A stretch of DNA of 64,000 nucleotides from [Bacteroides] pectinophilus. GTDB taxonomy: Bacteria; Bacillota; Clostridia; Lachnospirales; Lachnospiraceae. The stretch is taken from NCBI GenBank assembly GCA_025146925.1, contig CP102260.1:1783389-1847388 (forward strand). The letters run 5' to 3'. The position numbers were made by a program, and so were the translations under genes. Each line of letters starts with the position of its first letter. Position 1 is the stretch's first letter. This document shows positions 55,275 through 63,682 of the stretch, one piece after another. The notes below the pieces were generated by a model. The model saw only the letters and a list, made by a program, of their open reading frames with translations, was not told where the DNA came from and did no database searches.

Positions 55275-56975
55275 TTAGAAATCATCCGCACCCTGAAGAG
55301 CATCATATCCTGTCTCGCCTGTACGAATCTTAACAACATCCTCGATGTCATGTACGAAGATCTTGCCATCACCGATGTGTCCTGTGTAGAGAACCTTTCT
55401 GGCTGTATTGATTACATCAAGCACAGGAACCTTGGCAACTACCATCTCAACCTTAATCTTAGGAAGAAGGTTCATCTCAACCTCAACACCACGATAGTAC
55501 TCTGTAGCACCCTTCTGGACACCACATCCAAGAACCTGTGTTACCGTCATACCTGTTACACCAAGGTCGTTCATCGCCTTCTTGAGAGCCTCGAACTTAG
55601 CCTGCTTCATGATAATCTCAACCTCAGTAATCTTAGCGTCACTGTTGTTGAGTGAAGCCTTCATAGTAACAGGAACTGACTTTTCAACTGTCTCTGAGCC
55701 AAGCTCAATTGTCTCACCGCCATCATCAAGGTCATTTGTTGAGAATGCAAATCCTGCATATGCACTTGCCAGTCCATGCTCTGTTGCATCAAGACCTTCA
55801 ATCTCTTCCTTGGCTGATACACGAAGACCGACTGTGTTCTTAAGCACTGTAAATATAATTACCATACATACTGTTACCCATGCAAGTACTGATACAACAC
55901 CAAGTATCTGGATTCCAAGGAATCTGAAGCCGCCACCGTAGAAGAGACCGCCATCTGTTGCAAAAAGGCCGACAGCTATTGTACCCCAGACACCGTTACC
56001 ACAGTGAACTGCTACAGCACCGACAGGGTCATCAATCTTAAGGACCTTATCAAGAAGTTCTACTATAAGTACTACTATAATACCTGCAACTATGCCTGTT
56101 ACGGCTGCACCGAACGGATCCATCACATCACATCCGGCTGTGATTGCTACAAGACCTGCAAGTGTACCGTTAAGTGACATTGAAACATCAGGCTTCTTAT
56201 AACGGATCCATGTAAATATCATTGTTGTACATGTTGCAACTGCTGCTGCAAGGTTTGTATTGTAGAAGATAAGACCTGCGCTTACCATAGCTTCATCTGT
56301 ATCCATTGCAACTGTTGAACATCCGTTGAATCCAAACCAGCAGAACCAGAGAATAAATACACCAAGTGCTGCCATTGTAAGGTTATGTCCGAGAATTGCC
56401 TTAGGCTTGCCGTCCTTTGTGAACTTGCCGATACGAGGTCCAAGGAATGCCGCACCGATAAGTGCTGCACATCCGCCTACCATATGTACTGCCGTAGAGC
56501 CTGCAAAATCATGGAAGCCAAGCTGTGCAAGCCAGCCGCCGCCCCATATCCAGTGACCTGATACAGGATATACAATAAGTGAAATCAGAAAACTGTAAAT
56601 GCAGTATGCACTGAACTTTGTTCTCTCTGCCATAGCTCCTGACACGATAGTTGCTGCTGTTGCGCAGAATACTGTCTGGAAGATAACATATGCATACTTT
56701 GGAACTCCTGAAGGAAGAACATCTGCATAACTGCCAAGAGTGAACAGATCAATTGAACCAAACAACGGAGATGTACTTCCGAACATAATACCAAATCCAA
56801 TTATCCAATATACCGGAGTACCGATACAGAAATCCATAAGGTTTTTCATAATGATGTTACCGGCATTCTTAGCTCTTGTCAGACCTGACTCAAGAATTGC
56901 GAATCCTGCCTGCATAAAGAATACTAATGCGGCGCCTACAAGCACCCAGATTGTGTTTACTGAACTAAATTCCAT
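55275..56975 (-). CDS. amt: Ammonium transporter fused to a P-II regulatory domain
   Basis: 566 residues. The first 420 or so form an Amt/Rh channel with about eleven helices and the pore His residues (GSTAVHMVGG, VAVHCGNGVWG). After a linker, residues 451-566 are a complete GlnB/GlnK P-II domain (VQKGATEYYRG, KIRTGETGYDAL). The Tyr51 position of E. coli GlnB is Val499 here, so uridylylation there is not possible. P-II normally plugs the channel; here it is covalently attached. GGGAGG is 8 bases upstream. Confidence 0.95.
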   Translation of the reverse strand: MEFSSVNTIWVLVGAALVFFMQAGFAILESGLTRAKNAGNIIMKNLMDFCIGTPVYWIIGFGIMFGSTSPLFGSIDLFTLGSYADVLPSGVPKYAYVIFQTVFCATAATIVSGAMAERTKFSAYCIYSFLISLIVYPVSGHWIWGGGWLAQLGFHDFAGSTAVHMVGGCAALIGAAFLGPRIGKFTKDGKPKAILGHNLTMAALGVFILWFCWFGFNGCSTVAMDTDEAMVSAGLIFYNTNLAAAVATCTTMIFTWIRYKKPDVSMSLNGTLAGLVAITAGCDVMDPFGAAVTGIVAGIIVVLIVELLDKVLKIDDPVGAVAVHCGNGVWGTIAVGLFATDGGLFYGGGFRFLGIQILGVVSVLAWVTVCMVIIFTVLKNTVGLRVSAKEEIEGLDATEHGLASAYAGFAFSTNDLDDGGETIELGSETVEKSVPVTMKASLNNSDAKITEVEIIMKQAKFEALKKAMNDLGVTGMTVTQVLGCGVQKGATEYYRGVEVEMNLLPKIKVEMVVAKVPVLDVINTARKVLYTGHIGDGKIFVHDIEDVVKIRTGETGYDALQGADDF

Positions 56976-57094
56976 AACATAATCCTCCCTGTTTCATATT
57001 TATTTGAATGCTGCTCACACATCACTCTCCCACCCTTGGCCTTCAGGCTTCTGGAAATGCACACCTGCCGCGTAGCAGCCGCGGTCATAATCTG
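56976..57094 (-). promoter_or_regulatory. Structured untranslated leader of amt
   Basis: This stretch holds no gene. On the minus strand, after the upstream terminator, it has a CCGCG/CGCGG hairpin (57068-57084) whose loop contains GCTGCT. That sequence can alternatively pair with AGCAGC about 60 bases downstream (plus 57010-57015), close to the ribosome site. It also contains a GCC-TGAA-GGC hairpin. Alternative pairings are compatible with regulation, but no known riboswitch class was matched. Confidence 0.4.
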
Positions 57095-57139
57095 CATAAA
57101 AAAATGCGTGCAACTTTCCGAAGAAAATTACACGCATTT
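57095..57139 (-). terminator. Strong terminator in the amt leader (possible attenuator)
   Basis: A stem of 9 perfect pairs (AAATGCGTG/CACGCATTT), one wobble and 7 more pairs is capped by a UUCG tetraloop. It is followed on the minus strand by seven T residues. It lies 120 bases upstream of amt and no other minus-strand gene precedes it. It must therefore act either as an attenuator in the amt transcript or as the end of a short RNA. Confidence 0.75.
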
Positions 57140-57325
57140 GTGTTCGCTTTATTCATGTTTATGCACATATAATACATATCCATTTTTAAAAAATATTGAA
57201 AAAATCGGACATCATTTTATTGACTTTTAATAAAGTGTTTAGTATTCTTAATAAAACTTCATTTTATAATCACAAAAGCCACATAGACTTGCACTTATGC
57301 ATTATTCCGCCAAACCGCATATTGC
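57140..57325. promoter_or_regulatory. Divergent promoter region between amt and araC-type gene
   Basis: No coding potential was seen. The plus-strand araC promoter lies at 57220-57248. On the minus strand a TATTAT/TATATG stretch near 57160-57170 could be the -10 of the amt leader, without a clear -35. No sigma-54 site was found. Confidence 0.35.
57220..57248 (+). promoter_or_regulatory. Promoter of the araC-type gene
   Basis: TTGACT (57220-57225) is separated by 17 bases from TATTCT (57243-57248). The first possible start codon is about 80 bases downstream. Confidence 0.65.
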
Positions 57326-58030
57326 ATGGACGCTGTCCGTGTGCAGAAAGCAGTGCATGTATTGAAACAGGAATTAAAATCAGAAGCAGTCATTGAATTC
57401 ATGGCTTCACAGCCATTCGTCTTCTATCAGCTCAGCCCTATTGCAGATATCACATTTTCAGATGAAGCATTGGAATGTTACGTTGATTTCCGCAGCTCAG
57501 ATGCATCTGCAATTGCCGGTTCTGTTATACGTTTTATCCCGGATGAGCATGTCATACGCATAACAGCTGATAATCACAGAGAACCCGTATTTATACATAC
57601 GCTCAGCTCGCCGTCTGATATCAGTCTTGCAGAACTAATGCCGGGTTCCCATATCACAATAACACTGATAAAGCCAGAACATTTCTTCACATCAGATGCT
57701 GCCGGGCCTTTGTGCGATATGATGTCGATAATACGTGACAGCCGCGGTGCAGCTTCAGTGGCATTCCTTGCAGATGAATTCGTATACTCAACACGCCATA
57801 TAACGCGTCTGTTCGACAGGTATCTCGGATACAGTCCCAAGTCCTACTGCCGCATGACCCGCCTGCACTGTGCACTTCGTGAGATACAAAAAAATCCCGG
57901 TCAGAGTAATTCTTCATTCATTGAGAATCTCAATTACTCAGACCAGGCTCATTTTCAGAGGGACTTTAAATATTATATGGGAATTACACCCCGCCAGTAC
58001 ATTCACATATTGCGCTTGTCTATATACTGA
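57326..58030 (+). CDS. AraC-family transcriptional regulator
   Basis: 234 residues, the only plus-strand gene in the window. The N-terminal half (about 1-120) is a small ligand-like domain that was not recognised. The C-terminal helix-turn-helix pair (SVAFLADEFVYSTRHITRLFDRYLGYSPKSYCRM in pieces, then FSDQAHF-like and GITPRQY) is typical of AraC. The ATG has no good ribosome site and no earlier in-frame start exists. It is divergent from amt and its 3' end overlaps the convergent GNAT gene by 28 bases. Confidence 0.85.
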   Translation: MDAVRVQKAVHVLKQELKSEAVIEFMASQPFVFYQLSPIADITFSDEALECYVDFRSSDASAIAGSVIRFIPDEHVIRITADNHREPVFIHTLSSPSDISLAELMPGSHITITLIKPEHFFTSDAAGPLCDMMSIIRDSRGAASVAFLADEFVYSTRHITRLFDRYLGYSPKSYCRMTRLHCALREIQKNPGQSNSSFIENLNYSDQAHFQRDFKYYMGITPRQYIHILRLSIY

Positions 58031-58431
58031 ATCATTCCGGGTCCCAGCTTCTCTGTAGGCCGTGCAATAAATCCGTGTCCTGTATAGAACGTCTCACGTC
58101 CCTTGGCACACATAAGATCAAACATCATCTCTGTGCCGTCAGCTGTTATTCCGGCAACATACTCCTTAAGCATACCGAGTATAGTGCTTCCGACTCCGTT
58201 ATGCTGCGTATTGGGAACTACTATCAGATCCTGCACATAACATATTACTGCTCCGTCACCTACAATTCTTCCCATTCCTGCAGGCTCCCCGTCAATATAT
58301 GCCGTCACAATGTACAGACTGTTATCAATCGCTTTCTGCGCCTGAGCCCTTGTGAGCTTCTTCCATCCGACACGCTCCCTTAGTCCCAGATATGTGTCCA
58401 CATCAAGCGTATTCTCTCTATATTCTGTCAT
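58003..58431 (-). CDS. GNAT-family N-acetyltransferase
   Basis: 142 residues. The acetyl-CoA-binding region is VQDLIVVPNTQHNGVGSTIL, followed by FYTGHGF, as in small GNAT proteins. The acceptor is unknown. It is 26 bases after the lipoprotein gene and its end overlaps the araC-type gene on the other strand. Confidence 0.88.
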   Translation of the reverse strand: MTEYRENTLDVDTYLGLRERVGWKKLTRAQAQKAIDNSLYIVTAYIDGEPAGMGRIVGDGAVICYVQDLIVVPNTQHNGVGSTILGMLKEYVAGITADGTEMMFDLMCAKGRETFYTGHGFIARPTEKLGPGMIQYIDKRNM

Positions 58432-58457
58432 TATATATACAAATCCTTGTCATTATA

Positions 58458-59213
58458 TTATTTGAGTGTAATCTTAACCGGGCTCACTCCCTGTCCGCTT
58501 AATGACAATGTAAGACTCGATATCTCTTCTGCATTCTTCTCTGATATCATGAATAATACAACAGCCTTATAGTCTTCTCCGGGTGCTATTGTAACATCCG
58601 AAAGCGTGTTAAGGTCATTCTTAAGCATAGTTGCGTATTCTGCCACGCCTGCGCCGCCATTAACCGAAAGCTTCATCACGACACCAAGCGGTGCAGTATT
58701 GCAGACAATATTACTTCCCGTTGTATTCTTAAGATTGAATTCAACAGCCACAATGTCCTTTCCTGAAATTGCCCTTACAGACAGTGTATCGCTTTCCTCA
58801 GGATAATTCTTACCTACAGTGTAACCCGAATATGATATTGTAATCCCGTCAAGATTCATCGCAGCTGCAAGATCTGACATAGACCCCGTTGTCGCAGAGG
58901 ATGTCGGCTTCTGTCCATGCTGTGTGGCAGACTGTGTAGCTTTCTGTCCTGACTGCGTTGTCTGCTGGCTTCCCGTTGCTGCGCTTCCGGTCGGTCTCTC
59001 AAAATTAGTTATATTGTCATTAACTTTTATGTACTTCCATTCATTCTCATAAGAATACTTCATCAGCGTTCCGCCGATATATTCTGCAATAAGGTCATTC
59101 TGTTCGGATGTTACCTTCACACTGCTGCCACAGCCGCCGAGCATAAGAGCTGCTGCCGTAAGCGGTATAACCGATGCCTTAAGTGCGGCTTTTTTAATTG
59201 TATTTGTTTTCAT
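58458..59213 (-). CDS. Predicted lipoprotein
   Basis: 251 residues. A signal peptide with lipobox LGGC places the modified Cys at 28. A Ser/Thr/Gln/Gly-rich spacer (about 72-110) leads to a beta-rich domain (about 125-250), possibly of the DUF4352 type. It lies 84 bases after the sensor kinase gene. Function is unknown. Confidence 0.75.
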   Translation of the reverse strand: MKTNTIKKAALKASVIPLTAAALMLGGCGSSVKVTSEQNDLIAEYIGGTLMKYSYENEWKYIKVNDNITNFERPTGSAATGSQQTTQSGQKATQSATQHGQKPTSSATTGSMSDLAAAMNLDGITISYSGYTVGKNYPEESDTLSVRAISGKDIVAVEFNLKNTTGSNIVCNTAPLGVVMKLSVNGGAGVAEYATMLKNDLNTLSDVTIAPGEDYKAVVLFMISEKNAEEISSLTLSLSGQGVSPVKITLK

Positions 59214-59297
59214 ACAGGAATCCTCATTCTAATCCGTAAAGCTTAATAACCATACTATAATACAAATCTTTCCATACTTTAAATATTATACCATCAG

Positions 59298-60791
59298 TTA
59301 TTCATTTTTGCAATCCAGTTCAAACCAGAACTCAACTCCGTTAGAATGGTTAATCACCCCGTATCCGCTGTTGTTTGACTCCATTATTGCCTTTACGATA
59401 GAAAGTCCGATTCCGTTACCGCCGTATTCTCTTGTTCTCGCTTTGTCGACCTTATAGAACTTGTCCCATATCTTAGGTATATCCTCTTCCGGAATATTCT
59501 TTCCGGTATTAAATACAGATACTCTTACGGCATCCTCATTCTTTTCTATAGCAACCTTTATAACCTTATCAAACTCGCAATGATTAATGGCATTGCTGAA
59601 ATAATTAGTTACGACCTCCTCAATTTTGTACTCATCCCCCCACACATATACAGGTTCCTTCTGGTCAAATATGACATTTATCCCATTCTGTGATGTTCTT
59701 ATGCCATTATTGCTGATAACCGACTGTATAAGCTCCGTCACATTGAATCTTTCAATAACAGGCTCCTCATTCCACTCCATCTGGTTAAGTGTAAGAAGCT
59801 TCCTGACCATGTCATTCATCTTCGATGCCTCATCCATAATTACATCACAGTAAAAATCCATACTCTCAGGATCGTCGCTTATCCCCTCCTTAAGTCCTTC
59901 AGCATACCCCTGTATCAGTGCTATAGGTGTCTTAAGTTCATGTGAAATGTTAGACAGAAATTCCCTTCTGCTCTCGTCTATCTTATTCTTATTCTCTATA
60001 TCTTTCTGCAGCTCAATATTAGCGCTCTTAAGCTGTGATATGTTGCGCTCAAGCTTCTCTGACATTGCATTAATGCTGTTCCCCAGAAGCCCTATCTCAC
60101 TCTTATCGTTGCCTGTATATCTGGCTGTAAAATCCATCTCAGCCACCCGCTCAGCAATATTGCTTAGCTCTTTTACAGGCTTTGTTATATAACTTGAAAA
60201 TACATACGCAACCACTATGCTTGTGCAGCCCACCGCAAGTCCTACATATGCAATAAATCTGTTTGATATCGCAATGCTCTCTTTTATGCTCTGCACAGGC
60301 ATTCTGAGCATCGCAATATAGTTCTCCGAATTACATCCGGCATAGCTTCCCCATATTTCAATATAATAGTCTCCCATCTTCTTGTCATATGCCTTCTGCA
60401 CGGTATAATTCTCTTTTTTCTCGATTATATCGATTTTTTCTGAAGGCTTGGCAAAGATACTGTCAACCATTCTGTCCCTGTCATCTACTCCGCCCTGATT
60501 CTTTGATGAGTATATGGTATTCCATCCACTGTCAACTATAAAAAGCGATACACCAACAGGATTAGTCACCTTCTCTATTCTGTTACTCATCTCTGATGCA
60601 TCAATCTCACAATTCTCATACTTTGCAAGAATCTCTCCCACTTCATTATACGCATGCACAATATCACGTTTCTTCTCGTTACTGTAAAATCTCGTTATAA
60701 ATGTGCTATTTATCGCAAGTATGAGCAGCACAAGTCCTGTGACCATCGCTGCCAGCAGAATCATTATCTTAGTCTTAAGTGAATGATGCAT
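59298..60791 (-). CDS. Sensor histidine kinase
   Basis: 497 residues. Two membrane helices flank an extracytoplasmic sensor domain of about 120 residues. A HAMP domain (ITKPVKELSNIAERVAEMDF) and HisKA with phospho-His284 (SNISHELKTPIAL) follow, then an ATPase domain (N-box NYFSNAINHC, GNGIGLSIVKAI). The start was placed at MHHSLKTK because GGAGGT lies 10 bases upstream; a GTG at 60845 has no ribosome site. Its partner is probably the OmpR-type regulator at the right edge, separated by two genes. Confidence 0.93.
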   Translation of the reverse strand: MHHSLKTKIMILLAAMVTGLVLLILAINSTFITRFYSNEKKRDIVHAYNEVGEILAKYENCEIDASEMSNRIEKVTNPVGVSLFIVDSGWNTIYSSKNQGGVDDRDRMVDSIFAKPSEKIDIIEKKENYTVQKAYDKKMGDYYIEIWGSYAGCNSENYIAMLRMPVQSIKESIAISNRFIAYVGLAVGCTSIVVAYVFSSYITKPVKELSNIAERVAEMDFTARYTGNDKSEIGLLGNSINAMSEKLERNISQLKSANIELQKDIENKNKIDESRREFLSNISHELKTPIALIQGYAEGLKEGISDDPESMDFYCDVIMDEASKMNDMVRKLLTLNQMEWNEEPVIERFNVTELIQSVISNNGIRTSQNGINVIFDQKEPVYVWGDEYKIEEVVTNYFSNAINHCEFDKVIKVAIEKNEDAVRVSVFNTGKNIPEEDIPKIWDKFYKVDKARTREYGGNGIGLSIVKAIMESNNSGYGVINHSNGVEFWFELDCKNE

Positions 60792-60870
60792 ATTATCCGT
60801 AACCTCCGTGTCCGCTTTATGCTTATATTTATCCTGATTTTTCACACTATACGGATATAATATTCCCCCG

Positions 60871-60888
60871 ATGTGAACTTAATGTGAA
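60871..60888 (-). promoter_or_regulatory. PhoB/PhoP-like direct repeats before the kinase gene
   Basis: On the minus strand TTCACAT occurs twice with 11-base spacing (plus 60871-60877 and 60882-60888). That is the spacing used by OmpR/PhoP-type dimers (TTNACA-N5-TTNACA). A TATAGT -10-like element lies about 20 bases downstream. Autoregulation by the response regulator at 63.7 kb is plausible. Confidence 0.45.
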
Positions 60889-60889
60889 T

Positions 60890-60936
60890 AATGCTGACAG
60901 GGAGAACGGAATTCATTCCGCCTCCCTGTCAGCATT
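60890..60936 (-). terminator. Long hairpin between the PH-like gene and the kinase gene
   Basis: A perfect 15-base stem (AATGCTGACAGGGAG / CTCCCTGTCAGCATT) with an inner CGGAAT/ATTCCG stem lies 16 bases after the PH-like gene stop. Only a weak T-run follows on either strand, so it may be a partial terminator or processing site. Confidence 0.65.
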
Positions 60937-60952
60937 AACATTAATTATGTAT

Positions 60953-61963
60953 CTACTTATAATCCATAACCAAAAACATCGGTTTAATTGCTACAACCTC
61001 GTCATACTCTTCCTGTTCAACAACCACACTTGAATTAAGTGCCTTAAGGTCTTCCTTAAGGATCCTGAGTGCCTCAGGAATCGTATCAGCCCTGCCTTCC
61101 CTAAGTATCTCCTGCATTCTCTTAAGCACTACAGGATGTGCGTAACATGCAGGGACCGGAAAATCAGGATACTTTTTAATATATGATTCCATGTCATCGA
61201 CTGCTTTTAACAGACGTCCTTCAATATACCTTCTGTTATTATGTGATGTTGGAAGAACACTGGCACCGGAAAACAGGAATATCGCTGCAAGTCCGAACAA
61301 CAGAAAATATACTCCGAGCCCGGCCTGTGTTGCCATGGCATATATTCCATATACAAATGCTGCCACTCCCATAATGGTTATCGCAAGTGCCACCCACTTA
61401 TATGCCGGATTACTTCTTTCATATACTCTCTTTTTCTTTGCTGACTGGCTGAGATTAAGATACAGATCAGACTTTCCATGCAGATATTTTTCAGCTTTTT
61501 CGAGCATTGCTATATCAGCCTTTGCCTCATCCGATATATCTCTTTCCTGCTGTTTAAGAGCAAGCCTTCTCGCCTTCTCATCAAGCTTTCTCTGCGCTTC
61601 GACACTATGTACCGGGATATCCGGGAATTCCTGTTCAATATAAGCAATCAGTCTGTCGACATCTTCCTCATGCTTAAAATTGCACTGTTTTTCCCTGCCG
61701 TCATCATATTCAACCACAAGGTAGGGCAGAGAGCCGAACACTCCCTTGCCTGTGAATCCTCCTTTGCTCATAGCAACTCTCTTAAAGATCCTCGATACAG
61801 AACTGATAGGTACATAATACTGTCTGTCTATATAGAAACTGTTAAGATATATTGCCTTCTTTCCTACTCCGCATGGTCCGAACTTTCTGCATGCTTTCTT
61901 ATCACTGACAAGTTCTTCTTCCCGGAGGGCGGTGCTGCCCAGCCTCTGTGGTTTAAATATCAT
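60953..61963 (-). CDS. Membrane protein with PH-like domain, unknown function
   Basis: 336 residues. An N-terminal PH-like fold (about 35-115: YVPISSVSRIFKRV, LPYLVVEYDDGRE) is followed by a charged helix. Two membrane helices are at about 189-232, and a second soluble helical domain follows. No known function was recognised. It lies 67 bases after cstA and before the kinase, with GGAG 8 bases before the ATG. Confidence 0.7.
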   Translation of the reverse strand: MIFKPQRLGSTALREEELVSDKKACRKFGPCGVGKKAIYLNSFYIDRQYYVPISSVSRIFKRVAMSKGGFTGKGVFGSLPYLVVEYDDGREKQCNFKHEEDVDRLIAYIEQEFPDIPVHSVEAQRKLDEKARRLALKQQERDISDEAKADIAMLEKAEKYLHGKSDLYLNLSQSAKKKRVYERSNPAYKWVALAITIMGVAAFVYGIYAMATQAGLGVYFLLFGLAAIFLFSGASVLPTSHNNRRYIEGRLLKAVDDMESYIKKYPDFPVPACYAHPVVLKRMQEILREGRADTIPEALRILKEDLKALNSSVVVEQEEYDEVVAIKPMFLVMDYK

Positions 61964-62030
61964 ACACTCATCTCCATTCTGCCAACGCTGTTATGTAAAT
62001 TAATGTAAATAATTATTGATTCATCTCAAA

Positions 62031-63488
62031 TCAGTTCTTAGCAGGCTTTGGCTGCTTCTTTGTTGCATATATGAATATTCCGAGGAACAAAGCAGCAAGA
62101 ACAAGTCCTACCGGATAAGCTATTGTTGTTGAAAGATGGAGACATTCAGGTGCGCAGAAGAAATATGTCATTGAAACTGCACTCATGAATGTTGCAGGAA
62201 CCGCTGTAATCCAGTAGTTCTTCTTCTCACGGAACAGATACATGCTGGCTGTCCAGAGAACTATCATTGCAAGTGTCTGGTTAGTCCAGCTGAAATATCT
62301 CCATACAATTGAATAATCCAGATGTCCTACAAATGCGCCGACTGCAAGAAGAGGAACGCAGAGGATAAGTCTCTTGGAGAACTTATTCTGGTCAATCTTG
62401 AACCAGTCTGCAAGAACAAGTCTTGCACTTCTGAATGCCGTATCACCTGATGTTATAGGGCATACAATAACACCAATCATTGCAAGTGCAACACCAACGC
62501 TGCCCATCGTCTTGATGCAGACATCATATATAGCTGCTGACTGTCCGCTTGCAAGAACTGCACTAAGTCCTGTGCTCAAGCCGCCGCTTACTTCATAGAT
62601 TGCGCATCCTGCTGCTGCCCAGATAAGAGCTATAACACCTTCTGCAACCATTGCACCGTAGAATACGAAGTGACCCTGCTTCTCAGACTTCATACAACGT
62701 GCCATAAGAGGTGACTGTGTTGAATGGAAACCTGATATAGCACCACAGGCAACCGTTATGAACATGAAGCTCCATACAGGAGTTCCCTTTGGATGCATGT
62801 TGTAGAAATGTGACCATATCTCAGGTATTGTGAATTCCGGATGAATGAATATACCGAATATAACACCTACCGCCATAATGATAAGGCAGATACCAAACAA
62901 AGGATATATACGTCCGATAATCTTATCAATTGAGATAAATGTTGCAATGAAGTAGTAAGCAAGTATTATCCAGAGCCACATCTCTGAACTTGTTAACATT
63001 CCTGTCACTCCGCCATTCTTAAGAAGAGTAACTATAAGTCCCGCAGGTCCGACAGCGAATACCGTACCAACCATAACCAGAAGCACGACACTGAATACAC
63101 GCATTACATTCTTCATTACTCCTCCGAGATAGATACCACATACCTCAGAGATGGATGCACCATCATTACGTTCCGAAAGCATACCTGAGAAGTAATCATG
63201 CACACCACCTGCAAATATTGTACCAAATGTAATCCATAAGAATACTACAGGTCCCCAAAGTGCACCCTGCATTGCACCAAATATTGGTCCAAGGCCTGCG
63301 ATGTTAAGCAGCTGTACAAGGAACAGCTTCCACTTTGGCATTACTACATAGTCTACGCCATCATTAATTCTTACTGCCGGGGTCTCTCTGTCATCCGGTG
63401 CGAATGTATTTTCTACAATCTTACCATAGACAAAATACCCTCCAATAAGTAAAGCAAGACAAATAAAGAAACTAATCATAAGAAACAC
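62031..63488 (-). CDS. cstA: CstA-family carbon starvation transporter
   Basis: 485 residues, about 13 membrane helices. The short Firmicutes CstA form has the N-terminal landmarks PKWKLFLVQLLNIAGLGPIFG and IFAGGVHDYFSGMLSERNDG. CstA-family proteins import peptides or pyruvate when carbon is limiting; the substrate here is not determined. GGAGGT lies 7 bases before the ATG. A good promoter precedes it. Confidence 0.93.
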   Translation of the reverse strand: MFLMISFFICLALLIGGYFVYGKIVENTFAPDDRETPAVRINDGVDYVVMPKWKLFLVQLLNIAGLGPIFGAMQGALWGPVVFLWITFGTIFAGGVHDYFSGMLSERNDGASISEVCGIYLGGVMKNVMRVFSVVLLVMVGTVFAVGPAGLIVTLLKNGGVTGMLTSSEMWLWIILAYYFIATFISIDKIIGRIYPLFGICLIIMAVGVIFGIFIHPEFTIPEIWSHFYNMHPKGTPVWSFMFITVACGAISGFHSTQSPLMARCMKSEKQGHFVFYGAMVAEGVIALIWAAAGCAIYEVSGGLSTGLSAVLASGQSAAIYDVCIKTMGSVGVALAMIGVIVCPITSGDTAFRSARLVLADWFKIDQNKFSKRLILCVPLLAVGAFVGHLDYSIVWRYFSWTNQTLAMIVLWTASMYLFREKKNYWITAVPATFMSAVSMTYFFCAPECLHLSTTIAYPVGLVLAALFLGIFIYATKKQPKPAKN

Positions 63489-63517
63489 CTCCGATCGAGT
63501 ATTTTATTTATGCACAC

Positions 63518-63545
63518 ATTATAGTACAATTATAAAAATTTTCAA
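63518..63545 (-). promoter_or_regulatory. Promoter of cstA
   Basis: On the minus strand TTGAAA (plus 63540-63545) and TATAAT (plus 63518-63523) are 16 bases apart, a near-consensus sigma-A promoter about 30 bases before the start codon. An 11-of-15 CodY-box-like match overlaps the -35 region. Confidence 0.75.
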
Positions 63546-63682
63546 TACTTTTTCGACATTTTTTGGTAATTTTTGCGATTTTTTTCTTTACTTGTCCTGT
63601 TTCTTTATCCAAACCACACAATTATTATATTTTACACCATTTATCTTACAATTATTTTACAAATATCATACAAATCAAAGCT

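Noticed and set aside
57030..57037. T-box antiterminator in the amt leader
   Set aside because: AAGGGTGG occurs on the minus strand, but the rest of the T-box sequence and the stem I features are not present, and amt is not a usual T-box target.
57140..57325. Sigma-54 promoter for amt
   Set aside because: No TGGCAC-N5-TTGC match was found on either strand.
60792..60845. Kinase gene starting at GTG 60845
   Set aside because: No ribosome site precedes it and the stretch is not conserved; ATG 60791 has GGAGGT at 10 bases.
61478..62008. Plus-strand frame opposite the PH-like gene start
   Set aside because: It is rich in Phe/Leu/Ser and Cys typical of antisense frames and has no ribosome site.
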